A DNA stretch of 64,000 bases, from assembly GCA_025200525.1 (NCBI GenBank), contig CM045761.1, positions 102,400,182 through 102,464,181 of the forward strand, given 5' to 3'. The DNA is from Camellia lanceoleosa (Eukaryota > Streptophyta > Magnoliopsida > Ericales > Theaceae). The notes under the pieces were generated by a model. The model was not told the origin of the DNA and did no database searches. It saw only the letters and a list, made by a program, of their open reading frames with translations. Each line of letters opens with the position of its first letter. Position 1 is the first letter of the stretch. Position numbers and translations under genes: made by a program. Shown piece after piece: positions 22,691-34,030 of the stretch.

Positions 22691-23986
22691 ATCACCGCTC
22701 AATATAAAAACACTGCTATATATTACTTATTTTTTTTCATAGTTTTGAATAATTGAATGAAATAGTAATATATTATTAATTGTTGTTAATTGTGTAATAA
22801 GTATCTCTAAACAAAGGAACTAATTATAAGTATTCATATAAAAAGTAATATAACAAAAACTCAATGACACAAAAATTGGTGAGACGTTGTAATATATTAA
22901 ACAAGTTTTTTTTTTTTTTTTTTTTTTTTTATGAAGAGAAAATGTAAAGAAAATAGTGATTTAAAATTTTAATATCATATTTGAATGGATTAAATTGAAA
23001 CTATTTTTTTACTAGAGACAAAAGTGCAAATTTTCAAAAGTTGGGAGGGGGAAGGGCACGTGCCCTCCCTGGTCTTTAATTGCCTTCGCCCCTACCTAGG
23101 AGCCCAACAGCACGTTTCAGTCTGATCTCGGACTGGAGAGAAGCCTGACCCTAAGCTATTGGAGTTATTTTTTTAAAATATATTTCGATGATTCGAACTG
23201 TTCATATTGTAGGGTTTGTTAAATGGATTATCTATAAAAAAATTAACTTAATTAGACATTTATAATCCACAACAATACCACATTTATGTTTTTAAAAGAG
23301 TAAATTACAAATACACTTCTTGAGATTTTCTTAAAATACGAATCACCTCATATGATTCTAGAAATTACATTTCACCCTTGAGGTTTCTACTTTTATAACA
23401 AATTGCCTCTATTTATAAACCATCAACTCAATCAATAGTTTTTTAATGATGTTAGAAACTTATTTTAATTAATAATTTGTGTAATTTTATTATTGTATAG
23501 AGGACAGTTATGAATTTTATTTTTTTAGTTGATTCTGTTAAATAAAAAATTCTGACAATGAAGTATTTGTAATTTTTCAAATCACAAGAGGCAATCCATA
23601 TTTTAAACAAATCTCAGAAAGTGTATAATTTACCCTTTTAAAAAAATAAACGGCTAACATAATTTTGATAAAATTGTCAAAAATAATTATGGTCTAATGA
23701 TAAGACTACTTATATTCGATTAATCTCATTTTTTTTTATATAAATGATATACTTTACGTATCTTATAATACGAATAGTTCAAATTATTAAAATAAAATAA
23801 ACACAAACCTCAATTGGGACGCCACAACGGGGTGTTGTAGCAGCCTCCATTTATCCGATAACCACCACCTAACAATTCTAACATATTGTGTTCTTGCAAG
23901 AAAAAATGTGTCATATAATGTCATTAAACATCTCTCTAATGTAAGGAATTTTTACCCTCTCCCACACCCACAAATCATGTCTATTG
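22691..23986. other. AT-rich intergenic spacer
   Basis: No gene. Contains a 25-bp poly-T (about 22906-22930) and a short G/C-rich patch at 23043-23110 of unknown origin. Confidence 0.5.
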
Positions 23987-23994
23987 ATTAAGCC

Positions 23995-24589
23995 TAGGGC
24001 AGCAAGTGAATAGAGTCGTTCATGAATAGGTTCAAGTTCGACTTGGTAAAAATTTGTTCGAACTCGATTCGTTAATTTATTTTTTGCGTTCGAGCTCGAG
24101 CTCGAGCTCGTTAAATTTTTAATAAACAAACTTAAATATTCCAAAGTTCGGCTCGTAAGTCGGCTCGTTAGCTAGCTTATTTAATATTTATTATTTATAT
24201 ATTAAATAATATAAAAATATGTATAATAAAAAATAAGAGAAATATGCTATTTATATATTTAAAAAATATAAATGTAAATAATAGTTAACTATAAATAGTA
24301 CATTTATATAATAGTGGTAGTAGATATTATTATTTTAGTAAAATATGAATTTTTTTTAGTATATTTATTTATATTATATATATAATTGTATAATTAAAGT
24401 TTTAATTGTAACTTTAGTCTCACATGCAAGTATGAATTTATAAATTTTTTGACTCGTTAAGGCTCGTAAACAGACTCGAGCTCGGTTCGTTAAATTTTTA
24501 TTCAGTTTGAATTTGAGGTCGAGCTCGTTAAAATCTTAATAAACAAGCTCAAACATATTAAAGTTCGACTTGACTTGTTTGCAGTCCTA
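23995..24589. mobile_element. hAT-like MITE
   Basis: A 595-bp element with a perfect 8-bp target duplication ATTAAGCC (23987-23994 and 24590-24597). Termini are TAGGGCAGCAA and, as reverse complement, TAGGACTGCAA. Subterminal arms are rich in GAGCTCGAGCTCG and TTCGTTAAATTTTTA in inverted orientation; the centre is AT-rich and non-coding. Confidence 0.88.
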
Positions 24590-24597
24590 ATTAAGCC

Positions 24598-25323
24598 TAA
24601 TAATTTGCAATCGTGAGAGCCAAAATTTTTTGATCACTGAACCACTAGTTTGGGTTTTTGATCGAGCATTGAATGGATCATCTCTGCTAGTGTATTTTTT
24701 AATTTTTAAATTTTTTTTACATATATATATATAATTATATTTACAAAATAAATAAATAAGAGCGATGATATGATGACGACAAGTAGGATGAGACAAACAT
24801 GGCGGCACCAAATATATGGACAAGAGAAACTACTGACAACATTGCCTTTACAATGACCTATTAAGCTTTGTCCATTTGACCACCTTTCCACTGAACAATT
24901 GATACATAATTTTATTGAAGGAGACATTCAATAATGAATTATGAAAACTCAAAATTTTTCACACGTCTTCATGTCTGATTTTATTGACTAAGATAGGAAA
25001 AGACAAACCGTCCATGTTGGAAAAGGGGAAGAAAAATGTTAACGGCAATGAAAAAAATACTTGTTATTTAATTAATTAATAAAAAAAGGCATAAAAAATG
25101 AAGAAAATCAAATCATCATGTTATCAAACATTTATAAAAATATATAAAAATTTATAGATTTTTTCACAAGTGTATAACATGGGAGTGTGAGTTGTCCCTC
25201 CTCATTTCCATCCCAAACTTGCTCCTACTTAATTAGTTTTATATAAAAAAAGGAAAACTAAACTCGTCTCATTAGAGTCAAGGACAATAGAGTTATATTT
25301 TTTGACACTTAGCCTAATAATTC
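24598..25323. other. AT-rich intergenic spacer
   Basis: Nothing supportable as a gene. It contains TATATA runs near 24722. Confidence 0.5.
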
Positions 25324-26062
25324 TATTGGCATTATAAATAAATAATTTTTATTAGTTATTATTTGTATAATTGTAAGACATGTGACACTCTTCTATTCAT
25401 TTGGATATTATGAGAAGTTATAAAGTATTAAACACATGTAGAAATATGATGAAGGACAAAGTGAAGAACATAGAGCATGAATTAGAGGTTAAAGGAAGTT
25501 ATGGAGACATGGAGATGAAGTGGAAGATCATGGAGTGTGAAGTGTGGGAGATGGAAGAATATGGTAGTTATTAAGTAGTTTTTTTTTTCTACAAATGTTT
25601 GCCTATAAATAGTTATTCATGGCTACATTGTAAAGATAGAGAACTCAAATAAAAGACAATTGATTTATATTTTTCTTGTTATTTATATTTCCTGCACTGA
25701 ATTTTCTTCACTTAATTTTATGCCTTTCGTTTTTGAAGCATAGGAGTAGAGGTTAATTTTTTATACTTTATTTTATGCACTTCCTTTGCGAAGCATAGGA
25801 GCAAATGTAAATTAATGGTTAGTTTGATTGTTCACTCAATCACTCCGATTGTTTACTCAATCATCTTTCTCCGTCTCCCTCTTTCTTCTTTTAATTTTTT
25901 TCTCTCCATACTTGGCAATTTTGAAGTCCTCTTTATTGAGGCAAAAAAAGGTCAACACAATCGCTTGATAATTGGCTTGAATTTAATCTATAAAGATTTT
26001 TCAATCCTTGCTGGCACGCTCGCATTTATGATATTTTCTTTCATAGGAAAAATAAACCAACA
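25324..26062 (+). repeat. Element A 5' LTR
   Basis: It starts TATTGGCATTATAAATAAA (TG changed to TA) and ends AAACCAACA. TATAAATAG at 25604-25612 is the likely promoter. It is homologous over its length to 38761-39483 and to 45845-46528. Confidence 0.88.
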
Positions 26063-26065
26063 ATT

Positions 26066-26086
26066 TTTGGCACGCCCGGTGGGACA
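26066..26086 (+). other. Element A primer binding site region
   Basis: TTTGGCACGCCCGGTGGGAC follows the LTR by a few bases. This G/C-rich TGGCNC motif is the usual position and style of a gypsy-type PBS. I do not assign the tRNA. Confidence 0.65.
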
Positions 26087-26099
26087 TCAAGTGTAAGAA

Positions 26100-26344
26100 A
26101 TGAAAAATGAATTGGATTCGTCGATTCCAAATAGCCTAAATGAAATCTTTTGGCGTAAACAAAAATTTTTGGATCTTCAAGAAGAGATCAATTTTCTTGA
26201 TGAAACAAACTTCCATCCATTACAATATTATTTGGTGGATGAAAAAAGACATGATTTAATTGGGAAAATTCATGAACTTGATATGGAATTTTGCCAATGG
26301 AATGATGAGTTGTCAACTCTCACTATCAAGTCTTTAATCGAGAC
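26100..26344 (+). CDS. Element A ORF, 5' part (gag position, unidentified)
   Basis: The frame begins ATG right after the PBS region: 'MKNELDSSIPNSLNEIFWRK', then acidic/aromatic helix-rich sequence ('LQEEINFLDETNFHPLQYYL'). No known domain recognised. It is cut near 26344 by MITE sequence ('TLFVWGYREG' is already MITE) and the related frame reappears near 36441. Its position suggests a structural or accessory protein of the element. Confidence 0.5.
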
Positions 26345-26485
26345 CTTGTTTGTTTGGGGTTATAGAGAGGGGATTGGGATTGATAGTGAGGTGGGACCCA
26401 CTATATGTCACATTTGTGTTGAGAGATGGGGAGATGACTCCTAATCCCTTGGTATTAGGATAGGCCTTGGAAGGGGGATTGGAAT
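26345..26485. mobile_element. MITE, left half, interrupted by Tekay insertion
   Basis: TTGTTTGTTTGGGGTTATAG followed by GGGGATTGGGATTG-type repeats is characteristic of Tourist-like MITE ends. The matching inverted end is at 36055-36430. Exact outer ends and TSD are not certain. Confidence 0.5.
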
Positions 26486-28537
26486 TGTAGCGATCTCGAT
26501 TTTGATCATTTTTTCATGTTTTGCCATTTCGATTGGGCTGGGGGGGGTTGAGCCGCCTGGTCGCGGGGTCCAGGGGCGCCTCTTGGCGGTGTTCTAGGGC
26601 GCCTTAGCAAGCAAGGTTGAGGGGTAGCGCCCCTAAAACAAAAATGCAAAATGCATTCGAAGTTGCTTGTCCGCTCGAGCGGCTGTATATGCGTTCGAGC
26701 GGAGAATGTTTGGTTTCAGAAGTTTGACTTGTCTGCAAAAGTACTGGGTTAGTGTATTTAACGCTCGAGCGGGGCATTCTACGCTCGAGCGGACCATGTT
26801 ATATCAATTCGTGAATCTGATATTTCATATCACTTTTTCAGTCCTCTCTCTTTCTAAAACTCTCCAGAATTCCAGATCGGGAGCTTCTCTCTCTAGAAGT
26901 CATCTTCTATCGTTGATTTTTCTAAATTCATTGGGATTTAGACCTAAGTTCTTCACTAAAGTTGGTTGTCATCTCGAGGGCTTCGTTGTGTACGGTGAAG
27001 ATCGAGTTTCGACACCGTTGATTTTGGGAGTTTCATCTCATTTCTTCTTCAAAACTTGAGGTAGGGATTTTCTTGGAGTTATATATATGTTTTTGCAAGA
27101 TCTAGATGATTTTCGAAATCATCTTTTGATTAGCTTTGAGAAATTGATTGTGGATTTCAAGAAGATGAGTGATTTTGAAAGAGGGTCTAATTTCTTTTCC
27201 TTTTAAAGTAGAAATTGAAGGTTTTGAATCATATTGATTGAAGAAAGATGATTTTGGGAAGATTCTTCTAAATATTTTGGAGATGAATGGTTTTGGTGAG
27301 AAAACCAAGAAATTGGGTCTTTTCTTTGAAAGATGTTGAAAATCCTTGGAAGATGTTATATTTATTTTGTGTACCAAAATAAATTGATGTTTTGAAATTT
27401 ATTTATTTATATATAAATGACGAATTTTGTGAAAAAAAAGAAGAGAAATGTTGTTTATTTTAGAAATTGTTGTCAAAATGTTGATTTAGTCTTAAACTGA
27501 CTAAATTGTTGAGATTGCTCGAAATGTGGGAATTACGTTATTCTCTTGAATGAATTGGATATAAAAGTATATATATATATATATATATTCATCTTGTGGA
27601 ATTGTGTTGAAAAGAGGATTGGGAATTTTGATCACAATAGTACATTGTGTGGAATAATTGAACATGGAAGTAATGTTGCATTGCATTATTAAGTATAAAT
27701 TGGCATTTCAATTCATTGGACTATGTTAAGCTTTGGCAATTTGCATTGAGAAAAGAATGTTGGGAAATGGGTTTTCATGAAATGATTTTGGGGTAAATAC
27801 GGTGGTAAGTCTTGATAAGTGGTGTAGATGGAATTGTTTAAGTTGACCTGAGTGTCTTTGGTGAAAGACCAGAAAGTCGCGCGGATCGGTATCGAGCCTT
27901 CTGGTTAATATCGGTAAAAATGACAATTGGTAGTACTCGTATAGTTTATTTGTAGACACCGACCTAGAGATTACCAGAGTTGTATTTACGACCCCCTTTA
28001 ATTAAATTGATAAATTTTGAACAATTGAAGTTGCATAACATCACTGAGCATGGTGGTTTTCAAAAGATGAAGATGTATTTTATTTTCAAAAAGGCATGGC
28101 ATGGCATGGCATGTGCATTCATCTCTTGAGACTTGTATAAAATGTATATACTTTGTTAAGGATTTCCTACTGGGCTTTATGCTCATCCTACCGGATTTTT
28201 GTGCAGGAAAAAACGTAGTGAATCTGCCTAATTGAGGGCGTGAAAATGTGTGTGTTGAGAGCACTAAAGTTCTCATTTGCTGTGATCCTATTTGTAAGCC
28301 AAGGGCTATGTATGTGTGGGTTTGAATAACCATTTTGTGTACCGGGCTTAAGCCTTGGAAGATTGTAAACCCTTGAGGGTGCTTATTTAGTTATTTACTT
28401 ATTGTTGAATCAATGTAATATCGCATGAGGAACTATTATTGTTATGTAATACAAGTATGGGAAATTATATTTGGTTTTCCTTTAAGAGAGCCATGATTGT
28501 TGCATTATCATTTGGGCTAAAAATTTGGGGCATTACA
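26486..28537 (+). repeat. Tekay 5' LTR
   Basis: Runs from TGTAGCGATCTC to GGGGCATTACA. It contains four close copies of the palindrome CGCTCGAGCG or a one-base variant (26670-26795), GGCATG repeats near 28093 and the motif CTACTGGGCTTTATGCTCA (28168 on), which is also seen in other LTRs here. Confidence 0.95.
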
Positions 28538-28539
28538 AC

Positions 28540-28553
28540 TTAGTATCAAAGCT
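28540..28553 (+). other. Tekay primer binding site
   Basis: TTAGTATCAAAGCTA, two or three bases after the LTR, matches TGGTATCAGAGC (initiator tRNA-Met) with a few transitions. Confidence 0.75.
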
Positions 28554-28973
28554 ACTGGGTTTGAATACTCGGAGCTTGTAGGAAGTGGTTGTTTAACCAC
28601 AATGGGTTCATCTAGCATGCTTAGGAAGTGTTATGCATTTTGCGACTACATGATAACATGCTGATGTGACAAAATGGGCATGGGATTGAACTTTTGAGAT
28701 GTTGTTTGCGCCTGTTAAATTCCTTGAGGTCTCATTAGAAGGGTACTTGATCAATACTTGTTCTACTAAGAATTCTTGGTTTTTCGTGGGACAAATTTCA
28801 TCATGAAAGAATAATCCGTATGTATTTACATGACTAAGTGCTTATGTGTAGTGAAATTGAATTGTGTATATGGTAGAGAAATATATGGAATTGTTGTAGT
28901 CGAACATGTGAGTCAAGTTACGAGCACTTATGAGTTAATGTGCTAAATTATTTCTCTTGTGTCCTTTATTAGG

Positions 28974-30180
28974 ATGTCAGGAAGGGGTCAAGTCCGCGGT
29001 GGTAGAGGCGGGAGGCGTGGTAGGGCTTGCCGAGGTGTGCATGAGGTACCGGTCCATAGGGTTCTGGTGCAAGAAGAAGGGTTCGGCCAAGCTAATATGG
29101 CCGAGCAAGCAGGCCAAGCTAGTGTGGCCGAGTAGGTGGGACAAGCGAGTCAAACCGCAATAGGGGCCCTAGCCCGAGAAATGATGGGGGCTTTGAGGGA
29201 GTCTATGAATTTGTTGAGGGCGGAGAATCAAGCCCAAGAGAACACCGTGGAGTCAAGGATGAGTTTCCTTACTAGAGAGTTTTTACGGGCTAAATCAGAT
29301 GAATTTCATGGTGGCCCTGAGCCCAAGAAAGTGGATCAGTGGCTCGAACAAACTGTGAAGATGTTTGAGATGCTTCATATAGATAATAGCGAGTTGAGGG
29401 TGACTCTAGCGAGTTTCTACCTTTAAGGGGATGCGGGTCAGTGGTGGAAGTATGCCAAGGGTAGGGTGGAGCCATCATGAGAAACCTTTGTGGTTTCTTT
29501 CCAAGATAAGTATTTACCTCCCGTTGCTAGGGAGAGATTGAGGTAAGAGTTCAAAGACCTCAAACAACTCGACATGATCGTGGCCGTGCTTGAGGCAGTC
29601 TTCTCTAGTTTATCTAGGTTTGCACCAGAGTTGGTGGCAACGGAAGAGCGCTGTTGCATTGAATTTGAGAAAAAGTTGAAAACCAAAATTTTCTTTAAGA
29701 TTGGTGGCAACATGATTCGGAACTATGACCATCTTGTAAAGTCGGCAGAATACGATGAGATTTCCGTACAAGCCGAGGAGGAGAGGCTTCAGAGTTCGAG
29801 GCCTAGGGGCCAAGAGTCTCAAGGAGACTATAGGCAGAATAAGAAAAGTAGGGGTACTTTTTCATTCCAGCCACAACCATAGCAATCAAAATCCACTTTT
29901 CCTTTTCCTAGTGTGGTTTCGGGAAAAAGTACATCAAGTGGCTTCATGTGTTTCAAGTGTGGCCAGCCGGGCCACAAAGCCTTTTCGTGCCCGCAGAAGG
30001 GTGGAGGACAGTTAATGTTGCCACCACCACTACCTAACCGATCTCAGAGTCAGTCTCAGTCTCAGAATGAAGGCCAGGGATTTAATTGTTATCAGTGTGG
30101 TCAGCCGGGGCATATGAAGAGAACTTGCCCTCAGTTGGGAGACGCATCTGGCGCATCAGGGTCGAAGTAGACTCAGAGCC
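28974..30180 (+). pseudogene. Tekay gag with two CCHC zinc knuckles
   Basis: Gag starts at ATG 28974 ('MSGRGQVRGGRGGRRGRA'), a basic Gly/Arg-rich head. The matrix/capsid region includes 'FLRAKSDEFHGGPEPKKVDQ' and 'WLEQTVKMFEML', as in Retrotrans_gag, with 'AGQWWKYAKGRV' after a stop. Two knuckles, 'CFKCGQPGHKAFSC' (about 29949-29990) and 'CYQCGQPGHMKRTC' (about 30090-30131), are both intact C-x2-C-x4-H-x4-C. In-frame stops include those at 29133 and 29424 and several later ones. A frameshift separates it from the protease frame near 30200-30290. Confidence 0.92.
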
Positions 30181-30289
30181 ACTAGCAGGCTCATTCAGCT
30201 CAGGCTCGTTCAACTCAGGCTTCACGAGCTAATCAAGAAGCCATTTCGGCTCAGTTGGTACAACAGGCCTATGCTCCGAGAGAGGGGCA

Positions 30290-30654
30290 AGTTAATCAGG
30301 GGCGTGTATGTCGTTACTGCCATAACAGTTTGCGAGAATCCTCGCCAGAGAGGTATTTTCTTTGTGTGTAATTCTAATGTATTGATATACATGGGTGCGT
30401 CTCATTCATTTATATCTATTGCATTTGCTTCTGCATTACGGTTAGAGGTAGCACAGTTAGTGCCTCTACTCAGAGTAGAGTCACCTGTTGGGGGTACAGT
30501 TAATTTAGACCGAGGTTGTCGTGATTGTGAAATAGAAGTTGCTGGGCGTCGACTTCCATTTGCTTTTGTGTTGCTAGATATGTTGAGTTTTGATGTCATT
30601 TTAGGCATGGACTGGTTGTGTTCTTATCAAGCTATGATTGATTGTTACCGTTAG
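30290..30654 (+). pseudogene. Tekay aspartic protease, active site lost
   Basis: 'GASHSFIS' and 'FDVILGMDWL' are the conserved ends of the retropepsin-like domain. The catalytic D-T-G motif reads Y-M-G ('LIYMGASHSF'), so the aspartate is gone. The frame ends at a TAG just before 30655. Confidence 0.9.
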
Positions 30655-30663
30655 AGAGTTACA

Positions 30664-31749
30664 GTGTGCACTTCGGGTGGTGATTGTTTCTATTTTCGAG
30701 GGGACCGAGTTGATAAAGCCTTGACGCCAGTTGTTGACCCTCGTAGTAGGAGCAAGCTTAGTGGCCTTCTTGCAACTCTCTTGGATAGTGAGAGTGACAG
30801 GGCTCGTGTTGAGTTACTAAGGGTAGTTTGTGAATACCCGGATGTCTTTCCAGAAGATCTTACTAGTTTACCACCTCACAGGGAGATCGAGTTCTCTATT
30901 GAATTAGTGCCTGGCACAACACCGATTTCAATGTCACCGTATAGATTTGCACTCGCCGAATTGCATGAGTTGAAGATTCAACTCCAAGAACTTTTAGATA
31001 AGGGCTTCATTCACCCTAGTACATCGCCTTGGGAAGCGCCGGCTCTCTTTGCGAAGAAGAATGATGGGTCATTGCGGTTGTGTATTGATTACCGCAAGTT
31101 GAATAGAGTTACAATTAAGAACAAGTATCCTCTACCGAGAATAGATGATTTGTTTAACCAACTTAGAGGGTCTCGTTGCTTCTCAAAAATAGATTTGAGG
31201 TCGAGGTACCATCAGTTGAGAGTTCGGGAGGAGGACATTCAGAAAACGGCCTTTCATATGCGTTATGGCCACTATGAATTCCTTGTAATGCCTTTTGGGT
31301 TAACCAATGCGCCTGCTTCCTTTATGGATTTGATGAACAGAATTTTTCGGGAATACTTGGACCATTTTGTGGTCGTCTTTGTGGACGACATCTTAATTTA
31401 TTCAACCTCTGTGGAGGAACATGAGACTCACTTACGGGTAGTGCTTGAATTGCTTGAGAAACACCGTTTGTATGCTAAGTTTAAGAAATGCGAGTTTTGG
31501 TTAACCGAGGTAAAATTTTTGGGGCACGTAGTGTCAAGAGAGGGAGTAACAGTAAACTCCTCAAAGATAGATACCGTACAAGATTGGGAACAACCCAAGA
31601 ATATTTTTGAGATCCGGAGTTTCTTGGGGTTAGCGGGGTATTATCGACGTTTTGTTAGGGACTTCTCTAGACTAGCTGCACCTTTGACTAGGTTGACTAC
31701 AGAGGGTATCAAATTTGTGTGGAGTGAGGCTTGTGAAAAGTCATTCTAA
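30664..31749 (+). pseudogene. Tekay reverse transcriptase
   Basis: Nearly full RT in one frame. '[20 protein letters not shown]' leads in; '[20 protein letters not shown]' and '[19 protein letters not shown]' carry the fingers. '[15 protein letters not shown]' has G of SGYHQ changed to R. '[18 protein letters not shown]' and 'FVDDILIYS' keep the catalytic DD pair. '[13 protein letters not shown]' and '[19 protein letters not shown]' close the domain. A stop at about 31749 precedes RNase H. Confidence 0.96.
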
Positions 31750-32170
31750 GAACTTAAGATTAGATTGACCACCGCACCGGTCTTGATAATTTTGAAAAGG
31801 GGTTTGAATTACACTATCTATTGTGATGCATCCAGGGATGGACTTGGTTGTGTCTTGATGCAAGAGAGAAAAGTTGTGGCCTATGGTTCACGACAATTGA
31901 AAACTCATGAGAAAAATTACCCCACCCTTGATCTAGAATTAGCAGCGGTGATTTTTGCTTTGAAATTTGGAGGCATTACTTGTACGGTAAGAAGTTTGAA
32001 GTCTTCTCCGATCATAAAAGTCTAAAGTATTTATTTTCTCAAAAAGACTTGAATTTATGACAATGGAGGTGGATGAAATTTATGGAGGATTATGACTTTG
32101 AGTTACACTATCATCCAGGGAAGGCCAATGTGGTGGCCGATGCTTTGAGTCGAAAATCTGTGAGTAGTTT
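31750..32170 (+). pseudogene. Tekay RNase H
   Basis: '[20 protein letters not shown]' and '[20 protein letters not shown]' are RNase H-like hallmarks. A frameshift near 31968 moves the reading to the frame with 'HYHPGKANVVADALSRKS' (about 32106-32160), the end of the domain. Another stop lies at about 32057. Confidence 0.93.
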
Positions 32171-33559
32171 GGAAAGTATGGCCATTCGGGAATGGGATAT
32201 GCTAGATGTTATTGGCAAGTTTGATTTGCACTTGGGTGAGTCCGGAGAGAGTGCTACCTTGTTTACGTTGAATGCTCAACCTACCTTGGTTAGTAAGGTC
32301 ATAGAGGCACAGCGAGGAGACTGTGATGTGGAATCAATCCGTGTTAAGATTTCCAATGGGAAGAAAGAGAAAGGTTTGAACGTTCACTTGGATCTGAGTG
32401 TACGTTACCTAGACCGTTTGTTTGTACCAGAATCTTATAGAGAAGAAGTACTTCGAGAGTTCCATCACTTACGCCTTGTGGTACACCCGGGAGGCACTAA
32501 AATGTATCATGATCTTAGTCATCAGTTTTAGTGGAAGGGTATGAAACGGGGTGTCACTTTATTTGTATCAAAGTGCCTTACTTGTCAACAAGTGAAGGCC
32601 GAACACCAAAGACTAGCGAGTTTGTTACAACCCTTACCAATAGTCGAGTGGAAATGGGAGCGTATTACCATGGATTTTGTAGTTAGGCTTCCTAGAACAC
32701 AATGAGGCAATGACGCCGTTTGGGTGATTGTTGATAGGTTGACTAAGTCCACCCATTTCATTCTGATGTACACCAACGATTCAGTTAAACGCTTGGCATA
32801 GTTGTACATTAGAGAGATAGTTCGACTTCATGGAGTCCCTGTGACTATTGTGTCAGATAGGGATCCTCATTTTACTGCCCGGTTATGGCAAAGCCTTCAA
32901 GAGGCGTTGGGAACTAAGTTGACTCTTAGCACTACTTATCATCCTCAAACCGATGGACAGTCAGAACGTACCATTCAGATTTTGGAGGACATGCTTAGAG
33001 CTTGTGTCCTTGATTTTAAGGGGCCTTGGGAAAGATACTTACCAGTGATTGAGTTTGCTTACAACAATAGTTACAAGCTAGTATTGGGATGGCACCATTT
33101 AAGGCCTTATATGGTTGACCTTGTAAATCACCGGTTTGTTGGACCGAAGTGGGTGATGCACTGTTATTGGGTCTGAAAATTGTTAGAGAGACAACCGAGA
33201 AAGTTGTTCTCATTCGGAAGAGGTTAGCTACGGCCCAAAGCTGACAAAAGAGTTATGTCGATAAGAGGAGACGACCTTTATCTTTTGAAGATGGTGACCA
33301 TGTGTTTATAAAAATCTCATTAAGGTGGGGTTTGATGAGATTTGGTAAGAGTGGTAAATTATCTCCTAGGTTCATTGGGCCTTTTAAGATCTTAGAGCGA
33401 ATTGGAAAAGTTGCATATCGGTTAGCTTTACCACCACAACTTTCGGGAGTTCACAACGTATTTCATGTATCTATGCTTAGGAAGTATGAGCCCGACCCTT
33501 CTCATGTTCTTGATTGGGTTGACTTGGAGGTAGATGAGGATGCCTTTTACGAAGAATGA
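32171..33559 (+). pseudogene. Tekay integrase (zinc-binding, DDE core, C-terminal)
   Basis: The zinc-binding part is partial ('HHLRLVVHPGGTKMYHDL', then 'CLTCQQVKAEHQ' after a stop). The core shows 'MDFVVRLP', 'IVDRLTKSTHF', '[14 protein letters not shown]', '[14 protein letters not shown]' and 'LEDMLRAC', with the DDE residues visible. A frameshift at about 33085 follows 'EFAYNNSYK'. In the new frame come 'RPLSFEDGDHVFIKIS', 'LSPRFIGPFKIL' and 'LSGVHNVFHVSMLRKYEPD'. At least three stops are present. Confidence 0.95.
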
Positions 33560-33715
33560 CCGGTTCAATTATTAGATACCCGGGAGCAAGTGTTACAGGG
33601 AAAAACTATACCGTTGGTAAAGGTGTCGTGGAGACACCATGGGGTTGAAGAAGCAACGTGGGAACGGGAGGCAGAAGTCCGCTCCAAATATCTAGATTTA
33701 TTTGAAAATGATTAA
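33560..33715 (+). pseudogene. Tekay chromodomain
   Basis: After a TGA at 33557, the same frame continues 'PVQLLDTREQVLQGKTIPLV', 'KVSWRHHGVEEATWERE' and 'LFEND', stop. The V-x-W...E.E.TWE pattern is the chromodomain-like tail of chromovirus integrases, thought to guide insertion to chromatin. Confidence 0.9.
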
Positions 33716-34015
33716 GTTGCTTTTCTTTGTAATATTCCCTAATGTTGAGGGAAAACTTATTTAAAGTTGTTAACCACATGTTGATATGTGCGTTGTTGTT
33801 TTAAGCATAAGGTTGTTTAGAGTTGCTATTACTTTTTGGGAAATTTCATGTTTATGCATATTTGAGAGGTTGTTATTAATAAGATAACCATGGTGGAAAT
33901 GGTGGAATTTGGTTGAGAGTTAGTATTGTGATTTGAAAATGAAATAACGTGGCTTTGATCGTTAGAAACCCCTTTGTTTGGGTAGCTTGATTTGAAATTT
34001 TGGCGACGAAATTCT
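33716..34015 (+). other. Tekay 3' untranslated region
   Basis: Non-coding stretch between the integrase/chromodomain stop and the PPT. Nothing else seen. Confidence 0.7.
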
Positions 34016-34030
34016 TTAAACGGGGAAGGT
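34016..34030 (+). other. Tekay polypurine tract
   Basis: TAAACGGGGAAGGT directly before the 3' LTR TG, the plus-strand primer position. Confidence 0.8.

Noticed and set aside
22299..22707. Arg/Glu- and Ser/Pro-rich frames
   Set aside because: Artefacts of GA and CT repeats and a CpG-rich promoter-like block.
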